Positions 18,664 to 28,199 of a DNA stretch of 64,000 bases are shown piece after piece. This stretch comes from Neptuniibacter sp. 1_MG-2023 (GTDB taxonomy: Bacteria; Pseudomonadota; Gammaproteobacteria; Pseudomonadales; Balneatricaceae). The notes under the pieces are model-generated. The model was not told the origin of the DNA and did no database searches. It saw only the letters and a program-made list of their open reading frames with translations. The DNA lies in assembly GCF_030547185.1 (NCBI RefSeq), contig NZ_JAUOQR010000009.1:79316-143315 (forward strand). The letters are read 5' to 3'. The position numbers were made by a program, and so were the translations under genes. Within the stretch, counting starts at the first letter, position 1. Every line of letters begins with the position of its first letter.

Positions 18664-19572
18664 TTATAGTTCGGCCATGATTGAACGTACTTTTTCAAGG
18701 TAGACGGTCTCAGGCAGTGCGCCTGTATCATATAAGGCCTGAAGCTGCCGTAAACGCCCTTCTATAATACTTTCTCCACGATCATTGATATGCGTGGACT
18801 GATCTCTTTCTTGTTCAAGTTGGATAATACGCGCCTCTAAAGCATCGCTGGATTGCGCTTGCTGCTGTTCGGTGAGGTATTTTGAATCTACACTTTGCTT
18901 ATCTTTTTTAAGCGTGGCGTATTGGTAGGTCTTCTGTAAATCTATTGATAGCCAGTCTGTTCTGTTATCAACAAGATCGGCCCCGCTAAAATGGATTAGC
19001 TGCCACTCATTTGAGCTTGTTCCCTGAATATCGCCATTACTTAAATTGTTCTTTAGACGACCATAATTTCCTGTTATTCCCGAACGCCGTTGCTCTGCAA
19101 TCAAGTCCGCATGCATAGCGCCGATGAGTAGGTTTAATTTATTATTTTTAATAAAAATAGATCCACTAATTGAGAGTCGTTTACGGCCAATATAAGCTGA
19201 ACGAAAATCTGAAACAGAGAAGGTAATGACTTCGTTAGACTTTACCTGTTTAAAAGCTTGGCTAAGCTTGTTACCTAATAGATCAATTTCTCGATCGGTA
19301 AATACTCGAACAGCGACCTCCGCATCATCATCCCACATTGAGTCACTTGTATTGTATGAACTGTTCTTGACTTGAACTTGGCTGAGCAACCGCGCTATCT
19401 TCTCAACGGAAATCTCTTTGGGGTGGTTATTATTATTTGCTCCGTTTAGTGTATTGATGGCAATATAGTCGGCCTGTTTTTTCCAGATGACCTCAGGTTT
19501 TGCTTGTACTGAAATGCTGATGAGCAGCACCAAAGGCAAAATGATAACTTTTTGATATATTTTGTTAATCAC
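18664..19572 (-). CDS. Secreted hypothetical protein with SHOCT-like C-terminus
   Basis: The 302-residue protein has an N-terminal signal peptide (MINKIYQKVIILPLVLLIS, cleavage after VQA near residue 24). The body has no recognised domain and may be a beta-rich periplasmic fold. A coiled segment (about 235-265) precedes a C-terminal SHOCT-like motif (GRLRQLQALYDTGALPETVY). SHOCT modules end many bacterial proteins and may mediate oligomerisation. The gene stands alone, divergent from rarD with about 290 bases between the starts. Its role is unknown. Confidence 0.75.
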   Translation of the reverse strand: MINKIYQKVIILPLVLLISISVQAKPEVIWKKQADYIAINTLNGANNNNHPKEISVEKIARLLSQVQVKNSSYNTSDSMWDDDAEVAVRVFTDREIDLLGNKLSQAFKQVKSNEVITFSVSDFRSAYIGRKRLSISGSIFIKNNKLNLLIGAMHADLIAEQRRSGITGNYGRLKNNLSNGDIQGTSSNEWQLIHFSGADLVDNRTDWLSIDLQKTYQYATLKKDKQSVDSKYLTEQQQAQSSDALEARIIQLEQERDQSTHINDRGESIIEGRLRQLQALYDTGALPETVYLEKVRSIMAEL

Positions 19573-19820
19573 GGCGTCTTCCCTTTATTTTTGTCATTGT
19601 AGGGAAACACAGAGCAAAATGTATGCCCCTGTTTGTGGTCGTTTTTTAGGCTTTTTTCATTGATTTATTGATGTTTCATAAACCAATCATCCATAAGTGC
19701 GACACTCTGTATCATTGAGCATGGACCACATCGTTCCAATAGGTAAAAACAGTGACCTATCAACCCTCCTCTTCTTAAGACAGATAATAGGTACTTAGGA
19801 ATATATTTGCTCCGTTCAGT

Positions 19821-19845
19821 ATCCCGCTGTACGGGATGCTTTTTA
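19821..19845 (+). terminator. Terminator-like hairpin in the rarD leader
   Basis: ATCCCG (19821-19826) pairs with CGGGAT (19832-19837) across a 5-base loop and is followed by GCTTTTTA, only about 17 bases before ATG 19862. The stem is short. It might be a weak attenuator or an end of an upstream transcript. Confidence 0.4.
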
Positions 19846-19861
19846 TAGGAATATAAATTTG

Positions 19862-20770
19862 ATGGACGCACAGTCTAGATCAGAACAGCTTAAAGGGATT
19901 TATTTTGCGAGTGCAGCCTTTGTTATGTGGGGGTTTGTACCTGTTTATTTTAAATTGGTAGATCAAGTTTCTGCGCTTGAAGTATTAGCGCACAGAGTGC
20001 TTTGGTCTGTTCTTTTTCTTGCTTTATATATTCTTGTTACTAAACGCTCACGGGAGTTCTTAAGTATATTTAGGCAACCTAAGGTTGTGTCTGCCTTAGC
20101 GCTTTCAGCGATTGTTATCTCCCTTAATTGGCTCGTTTTTATCTGGGCTGTCGGACAAGATAGAATTGTAGAGACTACCTTAGGGTATTTTATCAACCCA
20201 TTGATAAATATACTTTTTGGTATGGCTTTTTTTGGTGAGCGGCTCCGTTCTATTCAATGGGTATCGGTTTGCTTGGCAGCCGGTGCCGTTGCTTATCAAG
20301 TGATTTTACTTGGGGAGTTGCCTTGGGTTGCTTTGACTTTGGCAGGTTGTTTCTCGGCATACAGTGTATTGCGTAAGAAGATCCCTGTTGATTCTGTGAG
20401 TGGATTACTTATTGAAACTTTGTGGCTACTGCCCATCGCATTAGCTTATATGGGATGGCTATTTAGCCATAATGAATTCCAGATATTAAGCGTAGACAAT
20501 CATATGGTTTGGTTGCTGTTGGGCACAGGCCTTGTCACGAGTCTTCCCTTGTTGGCTTTTGCATCTGGCGCTCGCCGTTTGAGCCTCACCTTAATTGGGT
20601 TACTCCAATATATTGGCCCAAGTATCGCTTTTTTGATTGCTGTTTTTTATTACCATGAACCTATGGATGAACGTCGCTTAGTTACATTTATACTTATCTG
20701 GATTGCGCTGGCTCTTTTCAGTGCCGAAGGAATCTTATTTCAGCGTCGTAGAAACCGCCTTAAGGGTTAA
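19862..20770 (+). CDS. rarD: RarD-type EamA drug/metabolite permease
   Basis: The roughly 302-residue integral membrane protein has ten predicted helices in two EamA repeats. The segment KGIYFASAAFVMWGFVPVYF, then HRVLWS, is characteristic of the RarD (chloramphenicol-sensitive protein) branch of the DMT superfamily. ATG 19862 is preferred to the in-frame TTG immediately before it. The substrate of RarD proteins is not known. The family call is secure, and the symbol is used in the family sense. Confidence 0.88.
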   Translation: MDAQSRSEQLKGIYFASAAFVMWGFVPVYFKLVDQVSALEVLAHRVLWSVLFLALYILVTKRSREFLSIFRQPKVVSALALSAIVISLNWLVFIWAVGQDRIVETTLGYFINPLINILFGMAFFGERLRSIQWVSVCLAAGAVAYQVILLGELPWVALTLAGCFSAYSVLRKKIPVDSVSGLLIETLWLLPIALAYMGWLFSHNEFQILSVDNHMVWLLLGTGLVTSLPLLAFASGARRLSLTLIGLLQYIGPSIAFLIAVFYYHEPMDERRLVTFILIWIALALFSAEGILFQRRRNRLKG

Positions 20771-20901
20771 ATGATTGGTATTAGAAGTGCTCATATTTAA
20801 TGGCTCTAAAAAGCGGCTTAAAATAGAGTAATTTTACGACTACCTTTTATCTCGAAATCACAGTACAGTGCTGCAAAATTTATCAGTTATGTGAAATTGT
20901 G

Positions 20902-21702
20902 ATGAATATTGAAACCCTACAATCCCGTTTTTTTGAAATTAGAAGCAACAAGGCTTTTGAGCTATTCGTTGTGGCAGTCATACTCTTTTCCGCCTTAGTT
21001 ATTGGCGCAAAAACCTATGATATACCTACACATATACTTTCAATTATTGTCTGGTTAGATCGCGCCATTACGGCTTTCTTTTTTATTGAGCTGACAATAC
21101 GGTTTATAGGTGAACCCCATAAGAAAACGTTCTTCAAAAACCCATGGAATATTTTTGATACCCTGATTGTTGTGGTCAGTGTTATTCCTATTCAAGACAG
21201 CGAAATGGCCTTGATCGGGCGTTTAATTCGTATTTTCCGAGTTTTGCGTATGGTGTCGATTGTCCCTGAATTGCGTTTACTACTTAATTCATTGATCAAA
21301 GCGCTACCTCAGTTGGGTTATGTGATTTTGCTCATGTTTATTATTTTTTATATCTATGCAGCGATCGGTTCATCATTTTTTGTCGATATTAATCCCGTGT
21401 TATGGGGTGATATCTCTATCGCTATGCTAACGCTCTTTAGGGTAATGACCTTTGAAGATTGGACCGATGTAATGTATGAAACCATGGAGGTCTACCCTTT
21501 CAGTTGGCTTTTCTACTTAACATTTATCTTCTTAACCACCTTCGCTTTCTTGAATATGGTGATCGGTATTGTGGTCAATGTGATGGAAAATGAACACGCA
21601 GAGGAAGCTAAAGAGAAAGCGATAGCGGATGGCGATCTTACAATAGAGGATCTTTCTCGCCAGATAGCCGAGCTTAAAACCCTGCTGGAGCAGCGAAAGT
21701 AA
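20902..21702 (+). CDS. BacNaV-type voltage-gated cation channel with acidic TFEDWTD filter
   Basis: The 266-residue protein has the six-helix ion channel plan. S1-S3 lie within residues 15-105. S4 has four Arg at every third position (RLIRIFRVLR, about 113-122). S5, a pore helix, the filter FRMTFEDWTD (Thr near 183) and S6 (FLTTFAFLNMVIGIVVNVM) follow. A C-terminal helix, DLSRQIAELKTLLEQ, would form the tetrameric coiled coil. In the sodium channel NavAb the filter is TLESWSM; here two positions are Asp, as in the engineered calcium-selective CavAb (TLDDWSD). Calcium or mixed permeation is therefore inferred. ATG 20902 or the preceding GTG 20899 could be the start. Confidence 0.9.
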   Translation: MNIETLQSRFFEIRSNKAFELFVVAVILFSALVIGAKTYDIPTHILSIIVWLDRAITAFFFIELTIRFIGEPHKKTFFKNPWNIFDTLIVVVSVIPIQDSEMALIGRLIRIFRVLRMVSIVPELRLLLNSLIKALPQLGYVILLMFIIFYIYAAIGSSFFVDINPVLWGDISIAMLTLFRVMTFEDWTDVMYETMEVYPFSWLFYLTFIFLTTFAFLNMVIGIVVNVMENEHAEEAKEKAIADGDLTIEDLSRQIAELKTLLEQRK

Positions 21703-21737
21703 GAGCGTGATTTTATCTAGCCGCTGACGTAAGTGAT

Positions 21738-21773
21738 AAGCCCGAGATTGATTGTCAATTTCGGGCTTTTTTT
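21738..21773. terminator. Intrinsic terminator after the channel gene
   Basis: AAGCCCGA at 21738-21745 pairs with TCGGGCTT at 21761-21768, followed by a T-run. It ends the channel transcript; the convergent GST gene stops just beyond it. Confidence 0.85.
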
Positions 21774-21782
21774 ATGGCTGTG

Positions 21783-22433
21783 TTAAGGGAAAAGGGTTTT
21801 AGGATCATCTCGTTGCCAAGCTGGATATTTCTGCATAATGTTGCTGAATAGCTCGGAGTCTTTAAAACGGTTTAGCCAGTTTTGAAGCTGTGTATATTGG
21901 GTTGATTCAAACCAAGCCAGATCCACATGGGCACATTGCCTTATAAATGGCAGTAGCGCCATATCAGCTAAAGTTATTTGATCGGTTACTAGGAATCCTT
22001 TGTTAGCCTCTAATAGGGATTCTAATGTTTTAAACCATGCTTCACATTGGTTCCGATAGTACGTTTCAGGCTGTTCTGGATATCGGTCTGCATATTTATA
22101 ACGATCAAGCCAAGGCTTAAAGCATTGATCATTTTCTGTGATCAATGACTCAATCGTCGATATATAAGGTTCGGAATACCAGCTTTTAGGGTCCTGTTGA
22201 GTTAGAGCCCAGCGCATAATATCAATGCTTTCATCGATCACTTCGCCACTAGGTAGCTGTAAAACGGGGACCGTGCCTTTAGGAGAGATCGCTAGCATCT
22301 CTTCAGGCTTATTACGGAGCACTATTTCACGTAACTCTAGCTTTATGCCACTGTAGGCTATAGCAAGCCGAGCTCGCATTGCATAGGGGCAGCGACGGAA
22401 GGAGTATAAAATGGGCAGTTTAGTCTCGGTCAT
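21783..22433 (-). CDS. Glutathione S-transferase family protein
   Basis: The 216-residue cytoplasmic protein has an N-terminal thioredoxin-like domain beginning LPILYSFRRCPYAMRARLA, with the CPYA motif near residues 15-18. The cis-Pro segment is GTVPVLQL, followed by DESIDIMRW for gamma-glutamyl binding. A helical C-terminal domain with LADMALLPFIRQ follows. The CPYA motif suggests the omega/YfcG-like or stringent-starvation-like branch with Cys chemistry. It is separated by a short gap from the YkgJ-type gene upstream on the same strand and is probably co-transcribed. Substrate is unknown. Confidence 0.88.
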   Translation of the reverse strand: MTETKLPILYSFRRCPYAMRARLAIAYSGIKLELREIVLRNKPEEMLAISPKGTVPVLQLPSGEVIDESIDIMRWALTQQDPKSWYSEPYISTIESLITENDQCFKPWLDRYKYADRYPEQPETYYRNQCEAWFKTLESLLEANKGFLVTDQITLADMALLPFIRQCAHVDLAWFESTQYTQLQNWLNRFKDSELFSNIMQKYPAWQRDDPKTLFP

Positions 22434-22447
22434 TATCTTTGCTTAGT

Positions 22448-22837
22448 CTATTTAGGCTGGTATGCGCAATAGTTAGGCTTTGGACCAACCATTGGATGCT
22501 TACGACAGGTATCGGGTCTATTTTCATAGATAATACATAGACGGGTTTTCTGTTCTAAATAGATACAATCGTCATTGGCATAGCGTGAGAGCGTATAGAC
22601 TTCGGTTTTGTTATTAAAATGACCAACAATACCTTCCTTCATCAACCTTTTAGCTAGACGTTTAGGTTGTTCATGTACGTCAAACTCATCAAGCACACCC
22701 ATTCGAACAAGATCTGCGAAGCGCACTTCGACAGGTAGGCTGCAACAGGTACCTTTGCAGGAGTCGCACATTTTACTTTTGTACTTCACCCATGTTTGTA
22801 AATCATCGACATTAGCGGCGGGAATCGGCTTATTCAT
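22448..22837 (-). CDS. YkgJ-family cysteine cluster protein
   Basis: The 129-residue protein has a CDSCKGTCC cluster (about residues 24-32) and further Cys in DDCIYLEQKTRLCIIYENRP, then DTCRKHP and NYCAYQ. This is the pattern of the YkgJ/Fe-S-zinc cluster family (PF03692). Members are thought to bind a metal or Fe-S cluster, but most lack a known function. ATG 22837 is preferred; a GTG at 22846 would add three residues. It lies 14 bases upstream of the GST gene on the same strand. Confidence 0.87.
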   Translation of the reverse strand: MNKPIPAANVDDLQTWVKYKSKMCDSCKGTCCSLPVEVRFADLVRMGVLDEFDVHEQPKRLAKRLMKEGIVGHFNNKTEVYTLSRYANDDCIYLEQKTRLCIIYENRPDTCRKHPMVGPKPNYCAYQPK

Positions 22838-22957
22838 GGATATCACTTAGTTGTTCTGCTGGAGTTTAAGGCGCGATCATAGCATTATCCAATAACTGAA
22901 CAAGTTTTATAACACCAAGATTACACGAGTCACTTTGTAAAGAGTTTACATCTCCCT

Positions 22958-23737
22958 ATGGGCTTAAATAACGATTTCCTTGATATTTACCGCAAGCAAT
23001 CCCGCTGGCGTCTAATTAATGAACCTATTGCTGCTAGTTCCCATGCCGCTTTAAAAAGGGATAGCGAACTATTAAAAGAGGTTGCGTGCGGCAAGCGAGG
23101 TGCAACAGCGCGCCTCTGGGAGGTCCCACAATGTTTAGTGGTAACGAGAAAGGAGACGCGCTTCCCTTTCTTTGAACAGGCTTGTATGGAATTACAGGAG
23201 CAAGGATGGCCGGTCATTGTTCGTGATAGCGGTGGTACATCAGTGCCTTTACATCCAGGTATTATTAACTTCTCAATTATCTTCCCTAAAATGGGTAATG
23301 ATGATTTTGATCTTGATGAGATCTATATGGCTTTATGCGAGCCCATTAAAAGGGTCTTGCAACGTTTAAACCTCTCTGCCGAGTATGGAGAAACGCCAGG
23401 TTCCTATTGTGATGGTCGATATAATTTAAATATAGGTGGCTTAAAAATAACTGGTACAGCACAAAAAATAATGGTGTCTCCGACTAATAAAAAAGGGATA
23501 AAACAGGGTGTGCTAGCACAAGCGATGCTCATGGTTGAAGCGGATGCCGTTGCTGGAACCTATTGGGTTAATCAGTTCTATACACGGGCAGGCAATAATC
23601 GGCAATTTGACCCTTTAGTGGCAACAAGTATTAAGCACTTATTGCCGCAGACTCAAACCGCTGAAGCAGTGGGCTTATTGACGACACAGGTTCGAACACT
23701 TATCTCCGAGGAGTTTAATTTACTTCTTTGCAATTAA
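22958..23737 (+). CDS. Lipoate-protein ligase A/LipB-like protein
   Basis: The 259-residue protein belongs to the BPL/LplA/LipB fold. The segment VIVRDSGGTSVPLHPGIINF replaces the RRxSGGGAV motif of lipoate ligases, and LNIGGLKITGTAQK contains the conserved lysine of the adenylation site. Such proteins attach lipoate or octanoate to E2 subunits or act as amidotransferases. It is divergent from the YkgJ-type gene with about 120 bases between. No clear ribosome site precedes ATG 22958. Assignment to superfamily is secure, the exact reaction is not. Confidence 0.82.
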   Translation: MGLNNDFLDIYRKQSRWRLINEPIAASSHAALKRDSELLKEVACGKRGATARLWEVPQCLVVTRKETRFPFFEQACMELQEQGWPVIVRDSGGTSVPLHPGIINFSIIFPKMGNDDFDLDEIYMALCEPIKRVLQRLNLSAEYGETPGSYCDGRYNLNIGGLKITGTAQKIMVSPTNKKGIKQGVLAQAMLMVEADAVAGTYWVNQFYTRAGNNRQFDPLVATSIKHLLPQTQTAEAVGLLTTQVRTLISEEFNLLLCN

Positions 23738-23926
23738 ATCATCACTTTTTTGTCATATAGAGCCCATATAATTTACTCATGTTCAAGGATAAGTAACGCC
23801 GGACGGGCAACGGACTGCCATCCCACCTAACTTCTCTCTCCTAAGTGTTTCTCCTCCCCTACTTTAATCATTTTAAGCTTCCTGATTTAATAGCAGAACA
23901 TTAACTTAGATATAGAAGCGACACCT

Positions 23927-25327
23927 ATGCGTGCAATTAAGCCTTATTCTCAAGCTGACCTTAAAAAAGTTATTAATGAGCTTGCGACTACTTTCGGTGA
24001 TCGTATTCACTTATCACAGACCGTACGAGAACAACATGGCGGCGGTGATGACAGCTATGGCAACCTTCCCCCTGATGCGGTGATGTACCCCTTTAGCACA
24101 GAAGAGATCGCTCAGATCGTTACACTCTGTAATAGATATAAGATTCCGGTTATCCCTTTTGGCGCAGGTTCCTCCGTTGAAGGACACTTACTTGCGGTTA
24201 AAGGTGGGATATCTATAGATCTATCTGAAATGAATCAAATTATAGAAATTAATGCGCCCGATATGGATTGTCGTGTTCAAGCAGGCGTAACTCGAGAGCA
24301 GCTTAATAAGGCCTTGCGTTATGACGGGTTGTTTTTTCCTATAGATCCCGGCGCTAACGCGTCAATTGGTGGTATGACTGCCACTCAGGCTTCAGGCACT
24401 AATGCGGTTAAATACGGAACAATGAAAGATGCGGTTATTGGTTTAACTGCCGTTATGGCCTCAGGCGAGGTGATTAAAACCGGTTCACGAGCAAGGAAGA
24501 GTTCTGCAGGTTATGACCTTACACAGCTTTTGGTAGGCTCAGAAGGCACCTTGGCAGTAATTACTGAGGTGCAGTTACGCTTACATCCCGTCCCCGAAAC
24601 AATAAAGGCTGCAGTCTGTAGTTTTGATACTGTGGCATCGGCAGTCGATACAGTGATTAACGCTATGCAGATGGCGATTCCTATGGCCAGAATTGAATTA
24701 CTTAATAGTCTGCAGATGAAGGCTTGTATCCAATATTCAAAGCTTGAAGGGTTTGAAGCAAAACCGACTCTCTTTATTGAGTTTAATGGCACAGAACAAA
24801 GTGTAGCTGAGCAAATTAATTTATTTAAAGATATAAGCGGTGAATTTGGAGGCAGTGAATTTAAATGGGCAGAAACAACGGAGCAGCGCAATCTGCTTTG
24901 GAGCGCCCGTCATCACGCTTATCATGCGACTCAGCAGTTACAAGCCAACAGTAAAGTACTTACAACCGATGTTTGTGTGCCTATATCTAAATTGGCAAAA
25001 AGCATATTGCAGGCAGAGCAAGATGCTGAGGCAAGCGGACTGCAGTGTACTATTGTTGGCCATGTTGGGGATGGTAACTACCATCTATTGATAGTGATGG
25101 ACCCAACTAGCCGTGATCAAATTGAGCGGGCTAAACAGTTATCATCTCAGGTAGTTAATACCGCACTTAACTTAGGTGGAACTTGTACAGGAGAACATGG
25201 AATTGGCTTAGGTAAAAAGGAGTTTCTAAAGCTGGAACATGCAACATCAATAGATGTCATGAAAACGATAAAAATGGCCTTAGATCCCAAAAATATTATG
25301 AACCCAGGTAAAGTCTTCGATCTATAG
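23927..25327 (+). CDS. FAD-linked D-2-hydroxyacid dehydrogenase (cytochrome D-lactate or GlcD type)
   Basis: The 466-residue enzyme has a PCMH/FAD-binding N-terminal domain (IPVIPFGAGSSVEGHLLAVK, then GGISIDLSEM, and SIGGMTATQASGTNAVKYG). The C-terminal FAD-oxidase domain ends CTGEHGIGLGKKEFL. Such enzymes oxidise D-lactate, glycolate or similar 2-hydroxyacids and pass electrons to cytochrome or quinone. The length and the DDSYGNLPPDAV segment favour cytochrome-type D-lactate dehydrogenase over GlcD, whose partner genes glcE/glcF are absent. It stands alone, with about 190 bases upstream. Confidence 0.88.
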   Translation: MRAIKPYSQADLKKVINELATTFGDRIHLSQTVREQHGGGDDSYGNLPPDAVMYPFSTEEIAQIVTLCNRYKIPVIPFGAGSSVEGHLLAVKGGISIDLSEMNQIIEINAPDMDCRVQAGVTREQLNKALRYDGLFFPIDPGANASIGGMTATQASGTNAVKYGTMKDAVIGLTAVMASGEVIKTGSRARKSSAGYDLTQLLVGSEGTLAVITEVQLRLHPVPETIKAAVCSFDTVASAVDTVINAMQMAIPMARIELLNSLQMKACIQYSKLEGFEAKPTLFIEFNGTEQSVAEQINLFKDISGEFGGSEFKWAETTEQRNLLWSARHHAYHATQQLQANSKVLTTDVCVPISKLAKSILQAEQDAEASGLQCTIVGHVGDGNYHLLIVMDPTSRDQIERAKQLSSQVVNTALNLGGTCTGEHGIGLGKKEFLKLEHATSIDVMKTIKMALDPKNIMNPGKVFDL

Positions 25328-25354
25328 GCTCATGCATACCTTTATCATCTTTAT

Positions 25355-25801
25355 CTATGCTGGTGGGGGTTCTAACCACACTCGCCATGTTGTTGAACCG
25401 TTAACCTGTAAATAATAGCGTCCGGGCTGCTCTAAAACATAACTATCCTCCCCGCCTCCGCCAATATGAAGATTCTCAACAACATCGCCCTCTTCGTTAT
25501 AGATCGCCATAACAAAGATAGAACCGTCACTTTGAAAGCGAATCTGGGTGGGGCCAGTAAGGGTGAATAGCTCAGTTTTGAGAGTATGTTTACCGGAAAA
25601 CTGGGGCTCATTGCTAACCATTAAATCTTCAATCACTAAGCTGTCATAACAACTAAGCCGCTGATCCTTATCCTCAATAGTTTTACATTGATTAAAGGCT
25701 TTAGTGATCGGGTTTGCATAAAGCTGCGCACTTAAAGAGCCCGTTAAAGCGAGTACAATTATTGGAGCTGGCCACTTGCGTTCCACAGTTAATCTCCTCA
25801 C
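25355..25801 (-). CDS. Secreted hypothetical protein, 148 residues
   Basis: The protein starts at GTG 25801, overlapping the stop of the upstream gene as GTGA; a GTG five codons later would also work. The N-terminus has a hydrophobic signal-like stretch (WPAPIIVLALTGSLSAQLYA, ending near residue 29). A Cys-containing segment FNQCKTIEDKDQRLSCYDSL resembles the N-terminal region of type VI secretion-associated and other periplasmic proteins with a C...RL.CYD pattern. The rest is predicted beta-rich (GGGGEDSYVLEQPGRYYLQV). Function is unknown; it is co-transcribed with the gene at 25798-26100. Confidence 0.7.
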   Translation of the reverse strand: MRRLTVERKWPAPIIVLALTGSLSAQLYANPITKAFNQCKTIEDKDQRLSCYDSLVIEDLMVSNEPQFSGKHTLKTELFTLTGPTQIRFQSDGSIFVMAIYNEEGDVVENLHIGGGGEDSYVLEQPGRYYLQVNGSTTWRVWLEPPPA

Positions 25802-26100
25802 TCAGCGCTTTGTAATAATTTAAGGTTATTAAACTGTTTAGCTTCTGTTTTGATCTTACAGCTTCGCTCATCTTCAACGTTGCTACAGGTAACTTGCAGA
25901 CCATCAGGGTAGTGGCTTAAATTTTTACATGAGATAAAAAACTCAATACTCCCGTCAGATCGTTCAGTGCGAAGAAGGTCATTCTTTATGCAATCAGATT
26001 TCATCGCGACAAGGCGAATTACTTGATAGTCCTGTACCGCAGCGTGGCCTTCAATAGCAAAAAGTGTAATCAGGATAGATAACAATTTACGCACAATCAT
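25798..26100 (-). CDS. Small secreted hypothetical protein, 100 residues
   Basis: A signal peptide (MIVRKLLSILITLFAIEGHA) precedes a short mature domain with four Cys (SDCIK, ISCKN, VTCSN, RSCKI) that may form two disulfides in the periplasm. Its stop overlaps the next gene's GTG start, so the two are a transcriptional and perhaps functional pair. No family is recognised. Confidence 0.7.
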   Translation of the reverse strand: MIVRKLLSILITLFAIEGHAAVQDYQVIRLVAMKSDCIKNDLLRTERSDGSIEFFISCKNLSHYPDGLQVTCSNVEDERSCKIKTEAKQFNNLKLLQSAE

Positions 26101-26210
26101 GACTCCCTTTAATAATATGAGACGAGCTTAACATTAAAGGTCAATTTTCTTGATTTTCGGGAAAAAGAAAAGCACCAAAGTAGGAGTTATTTGAATAAAC
26201 CCTCAGACAT

Positions 26211-26235
26211 AAAAAAGCGGCCCTTATAGGGCCGC
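26211..26235 (-). terminator. Terminator of the aldehyde dehydrogenase gene
   Basis: On the minus strand GCGGCCC pairs with GGGCCGC across a 5-base loop and is followed by TTTTTT. It lies about 70 bases past the aldehyde dehydrogenase stop. Confidence 0.88.
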
Positions 26236-26302
26236 AATAATGCAAGAAGCTAAATGAATAGCTATGGACGATAGGTAAACTATCGTCCGAAAAGCTTCCT
26301 AC

Positions 26303-27823
26303 TTAGAAGAAGCCTAGAGGATTAGCGCTATAGCTTACCAACATGTTTTTAGTCTGCTGGTAATGATCAAGCATCATCTTATGGTTTTCACGACCTACAC
26401 CTGACTTCTTGTAACCACCGAATGCTGCATGAGCTGGGTACAAGTGGTAGCAGTTCATCCAAACACGACCCGCTTGGATACCACGACCCATACGGTATGC
26501 AAGGTTAGTATCACGAGTCCATACACCAGCACCAAGACCGAATTCAGTATCGTTAGCAATTGCTAGCGCTTCTGCTTCGTCTTTGAAAGTAGTGATGGCA
26601 ACAACTGGGCCAAAGATCTCTTCTTGGAAGACACGCATATCGTTTGTGCCTTTGATCAATGTTGGCTGGATGTAGTAACCAGAACCAAATTCACCTTCCA
26701 GCTTCTCGATACCGCCACCCATTAGGATTTCAGCACCCTCTTCACGACCGATATCCATATAACCTAGGATCTTGTCGAACTGTTCTTGAGACGCCTGTGC
26801 ACCAACCATTGTTTCAGTATCAAGTGGGTTACCACGTTTGATCTGGCCAGCACGCTCAATAACTTTAGCGATGAATTCATCAGCGATATCTTCTTGAACA
26901 AGAATACGTGATGGACAAGTACATACTTCACCTTGGTTGAAGTAAGCAAGTACCGCACCTTCAATCGCTTTGCTAACAAACTCATCTTCTTGAGCTAGCA
27001 CGTCTTTGAAGAATACGTTTGGAGACTTACCACCTAACTCAGTCGTAGAAGGAATGATGTTTTCAGCAGCACATTTCATGATATGCGAACCTACTGGTGT
27101 AGAACCAGTGAAGGCGATTTTAGCAATACGTGTGCTAGATGCTAACGCTTGGCCTGCTTCAGCACCAAAACCGTTAACGATGTTTAGTGTGCCTGCTGGT
27201 AGAAGGTCACCAATGCATTCCATCAAGATAAGGATAGAAACAGGTGTCTGTTCAGCTGGCTTAAGAACAATTGTGTTACCTGCTGCAAGCGCTGGAGCAA
27301 TTTTCCAAGCAGCCATTAGCAATGGGAAGTTCCAAGGAATGATCTGACCAACAACACCTAGAGGCTCATGGAAGTGATAAGCAACAGTCGTTTCGTCGAT
27401 TTCACCGATTGAACCTTCTTGTGCGCGGATACAACCAGCAAAATAACGGAAATGATCCGCCATTAGAGGTACATCGGCAGCAAGTGTTTCACGTACTGCT
27501 TTACCGTTATCCCATGTTTCAGCAACAGCTAGACGTTCTAGGTGCTCTTCAATACGATCAGCAATTTTAAGTAGAACACCTGAGCGTTCTGCTGTAGAAG
27601 CTTTGCCCCAAGCACCTTTAGCTGCTTCTGCTGCATCAATAGCAGCATTGATATCTTCTTCCGTTGAGCGTGGGATTTCGCAGATAGCTTCGCCTGTTAC
27701 TGGCGTGTGATTCGTAAAATATTGTCCGTTAATGGGTGCAACCCACTGGCCATTGATGAAGTTTCCATAACGTTCTTTGAAAGAAACTACAGCGCCGTCT
27801 GTACCTGGCTTAGCGTAAATCAT
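26303..27823 (-). CDS. exaC: NAD-dependent aldehyde dehydrogenase, ExaC/AldB type
   Basis: The 506-residue enzyme oxidises the aldehyde produced by the PQQ alcohol dehydrogenases (for example acetaldehyde to acetate) in the cytoplasm. It has the AldB/ExaC start [13 protein letters not shown], coenzyme-binding [10 protein letters not shown], the general base Glu in [13 protein letters not shown] and the catalytic Cys in [12 protein letters not shown]. In Pseudomonas the corresponding gene (exaC or pedI) adjoins a PQQ dehydrogenase gene. Here it is separated from the lanthanide-type dehydrogenase only by the FRG and 2OG oxygenase genes. A strong terminator follows at 26211-26235. Confidence 0.92.
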   Translation of the reverse strand: MIYAKPGTDGAVVSFKERYGNFINGQWVAPINGQYFTNHTPVTGEAICEIPRSTEEDINAAIDAAEAAKGAWGKASTAERSGVLLKIADRIEEHLERLAVAETWDNGKAVRETLAADVPLMADHFRYFAGCIRAQEGSIGEIDETTVAYHFHEPLGVVGQIIPWNFPLLMAAWKIAPALAAGNTIVLKPAEQTPVSILILMECIGDLLPAGTLNIVNGFGAEAGQALASSTRIAKIAFTGSTPVGSHIMKCAAENIIPSTTELGGKSPNVFFKDVLAQEDEFVSKAIEGAVLAYFNQGEVCTCPSRILVQEDIADEFIAKVIERAGQIKRGNPLDTETMVGAQASQEQFDKILGYMDIGREEGAEILMGGGIEKLEGEFGSGYYIQPTLIKGTNDMRVFQEEIFGPVVAITTFKDEAEALAIANDTEFGLGAGVWTRDTNLAYRMGRGIQAGRVWMNCYHLYPAHAAFGGYKKSGVGRENHKMMLDHYQQTKNMLVSYSANPLGFF

Positions 27824-28199
27824 CTTCTAAATGCCTCTTGTTTTTATCTACTGTCAGGAGTGTTGGACAGTATGGTTATTTTTACATACCCATATTAGCG
27901 ACCCATCAAGAAGCACAGGTATCATTCCTTGGCATCAAAAAAATACTTATTTGGTAGTAGTTATCGAGGCCCCCGCTCCACATACGCAAAGCGGCTCATC
28001 ACCTTTTTGACACAAAATATAACCATAACTATATGATAAATAATAGTTTATTAATTTGCTTTATATTTTTTATTCACTATAAATAAGAATATGATGATTT
28101 ATTAAGATTTAGTGCTCATTACTGCACTTTGTGTACATTAACTGTTTTCAGGGATATAAACGCCTAATTGGCACCCCTTTTTTGGGCTGGAGCAATAAA
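27824..28199. other. Divergent promoter region of exaC and the FRG gene
   Basis: This AT-rich 376-base region holds no gene. TACTTATTTGGTAGTA at 27944-27959 loosely resembles the TACTTNNGTACTA motif seen elsewhere in the island. CCTTGGCATCAAA at 27928-27940 resembles CCTTGGTATCAAA at 35425-35437 upstream of the alcohol dehydrogenase genes. Both may be regulator sites for exaC, whose start is about 105-135 bases away. Confidence 0.4.

Noticed and set aside
19665..19871. 68-codon minus-strand frame in the rarD promoter
   Set aside because: It covers the rarD promoter and start and has no protein-like features.
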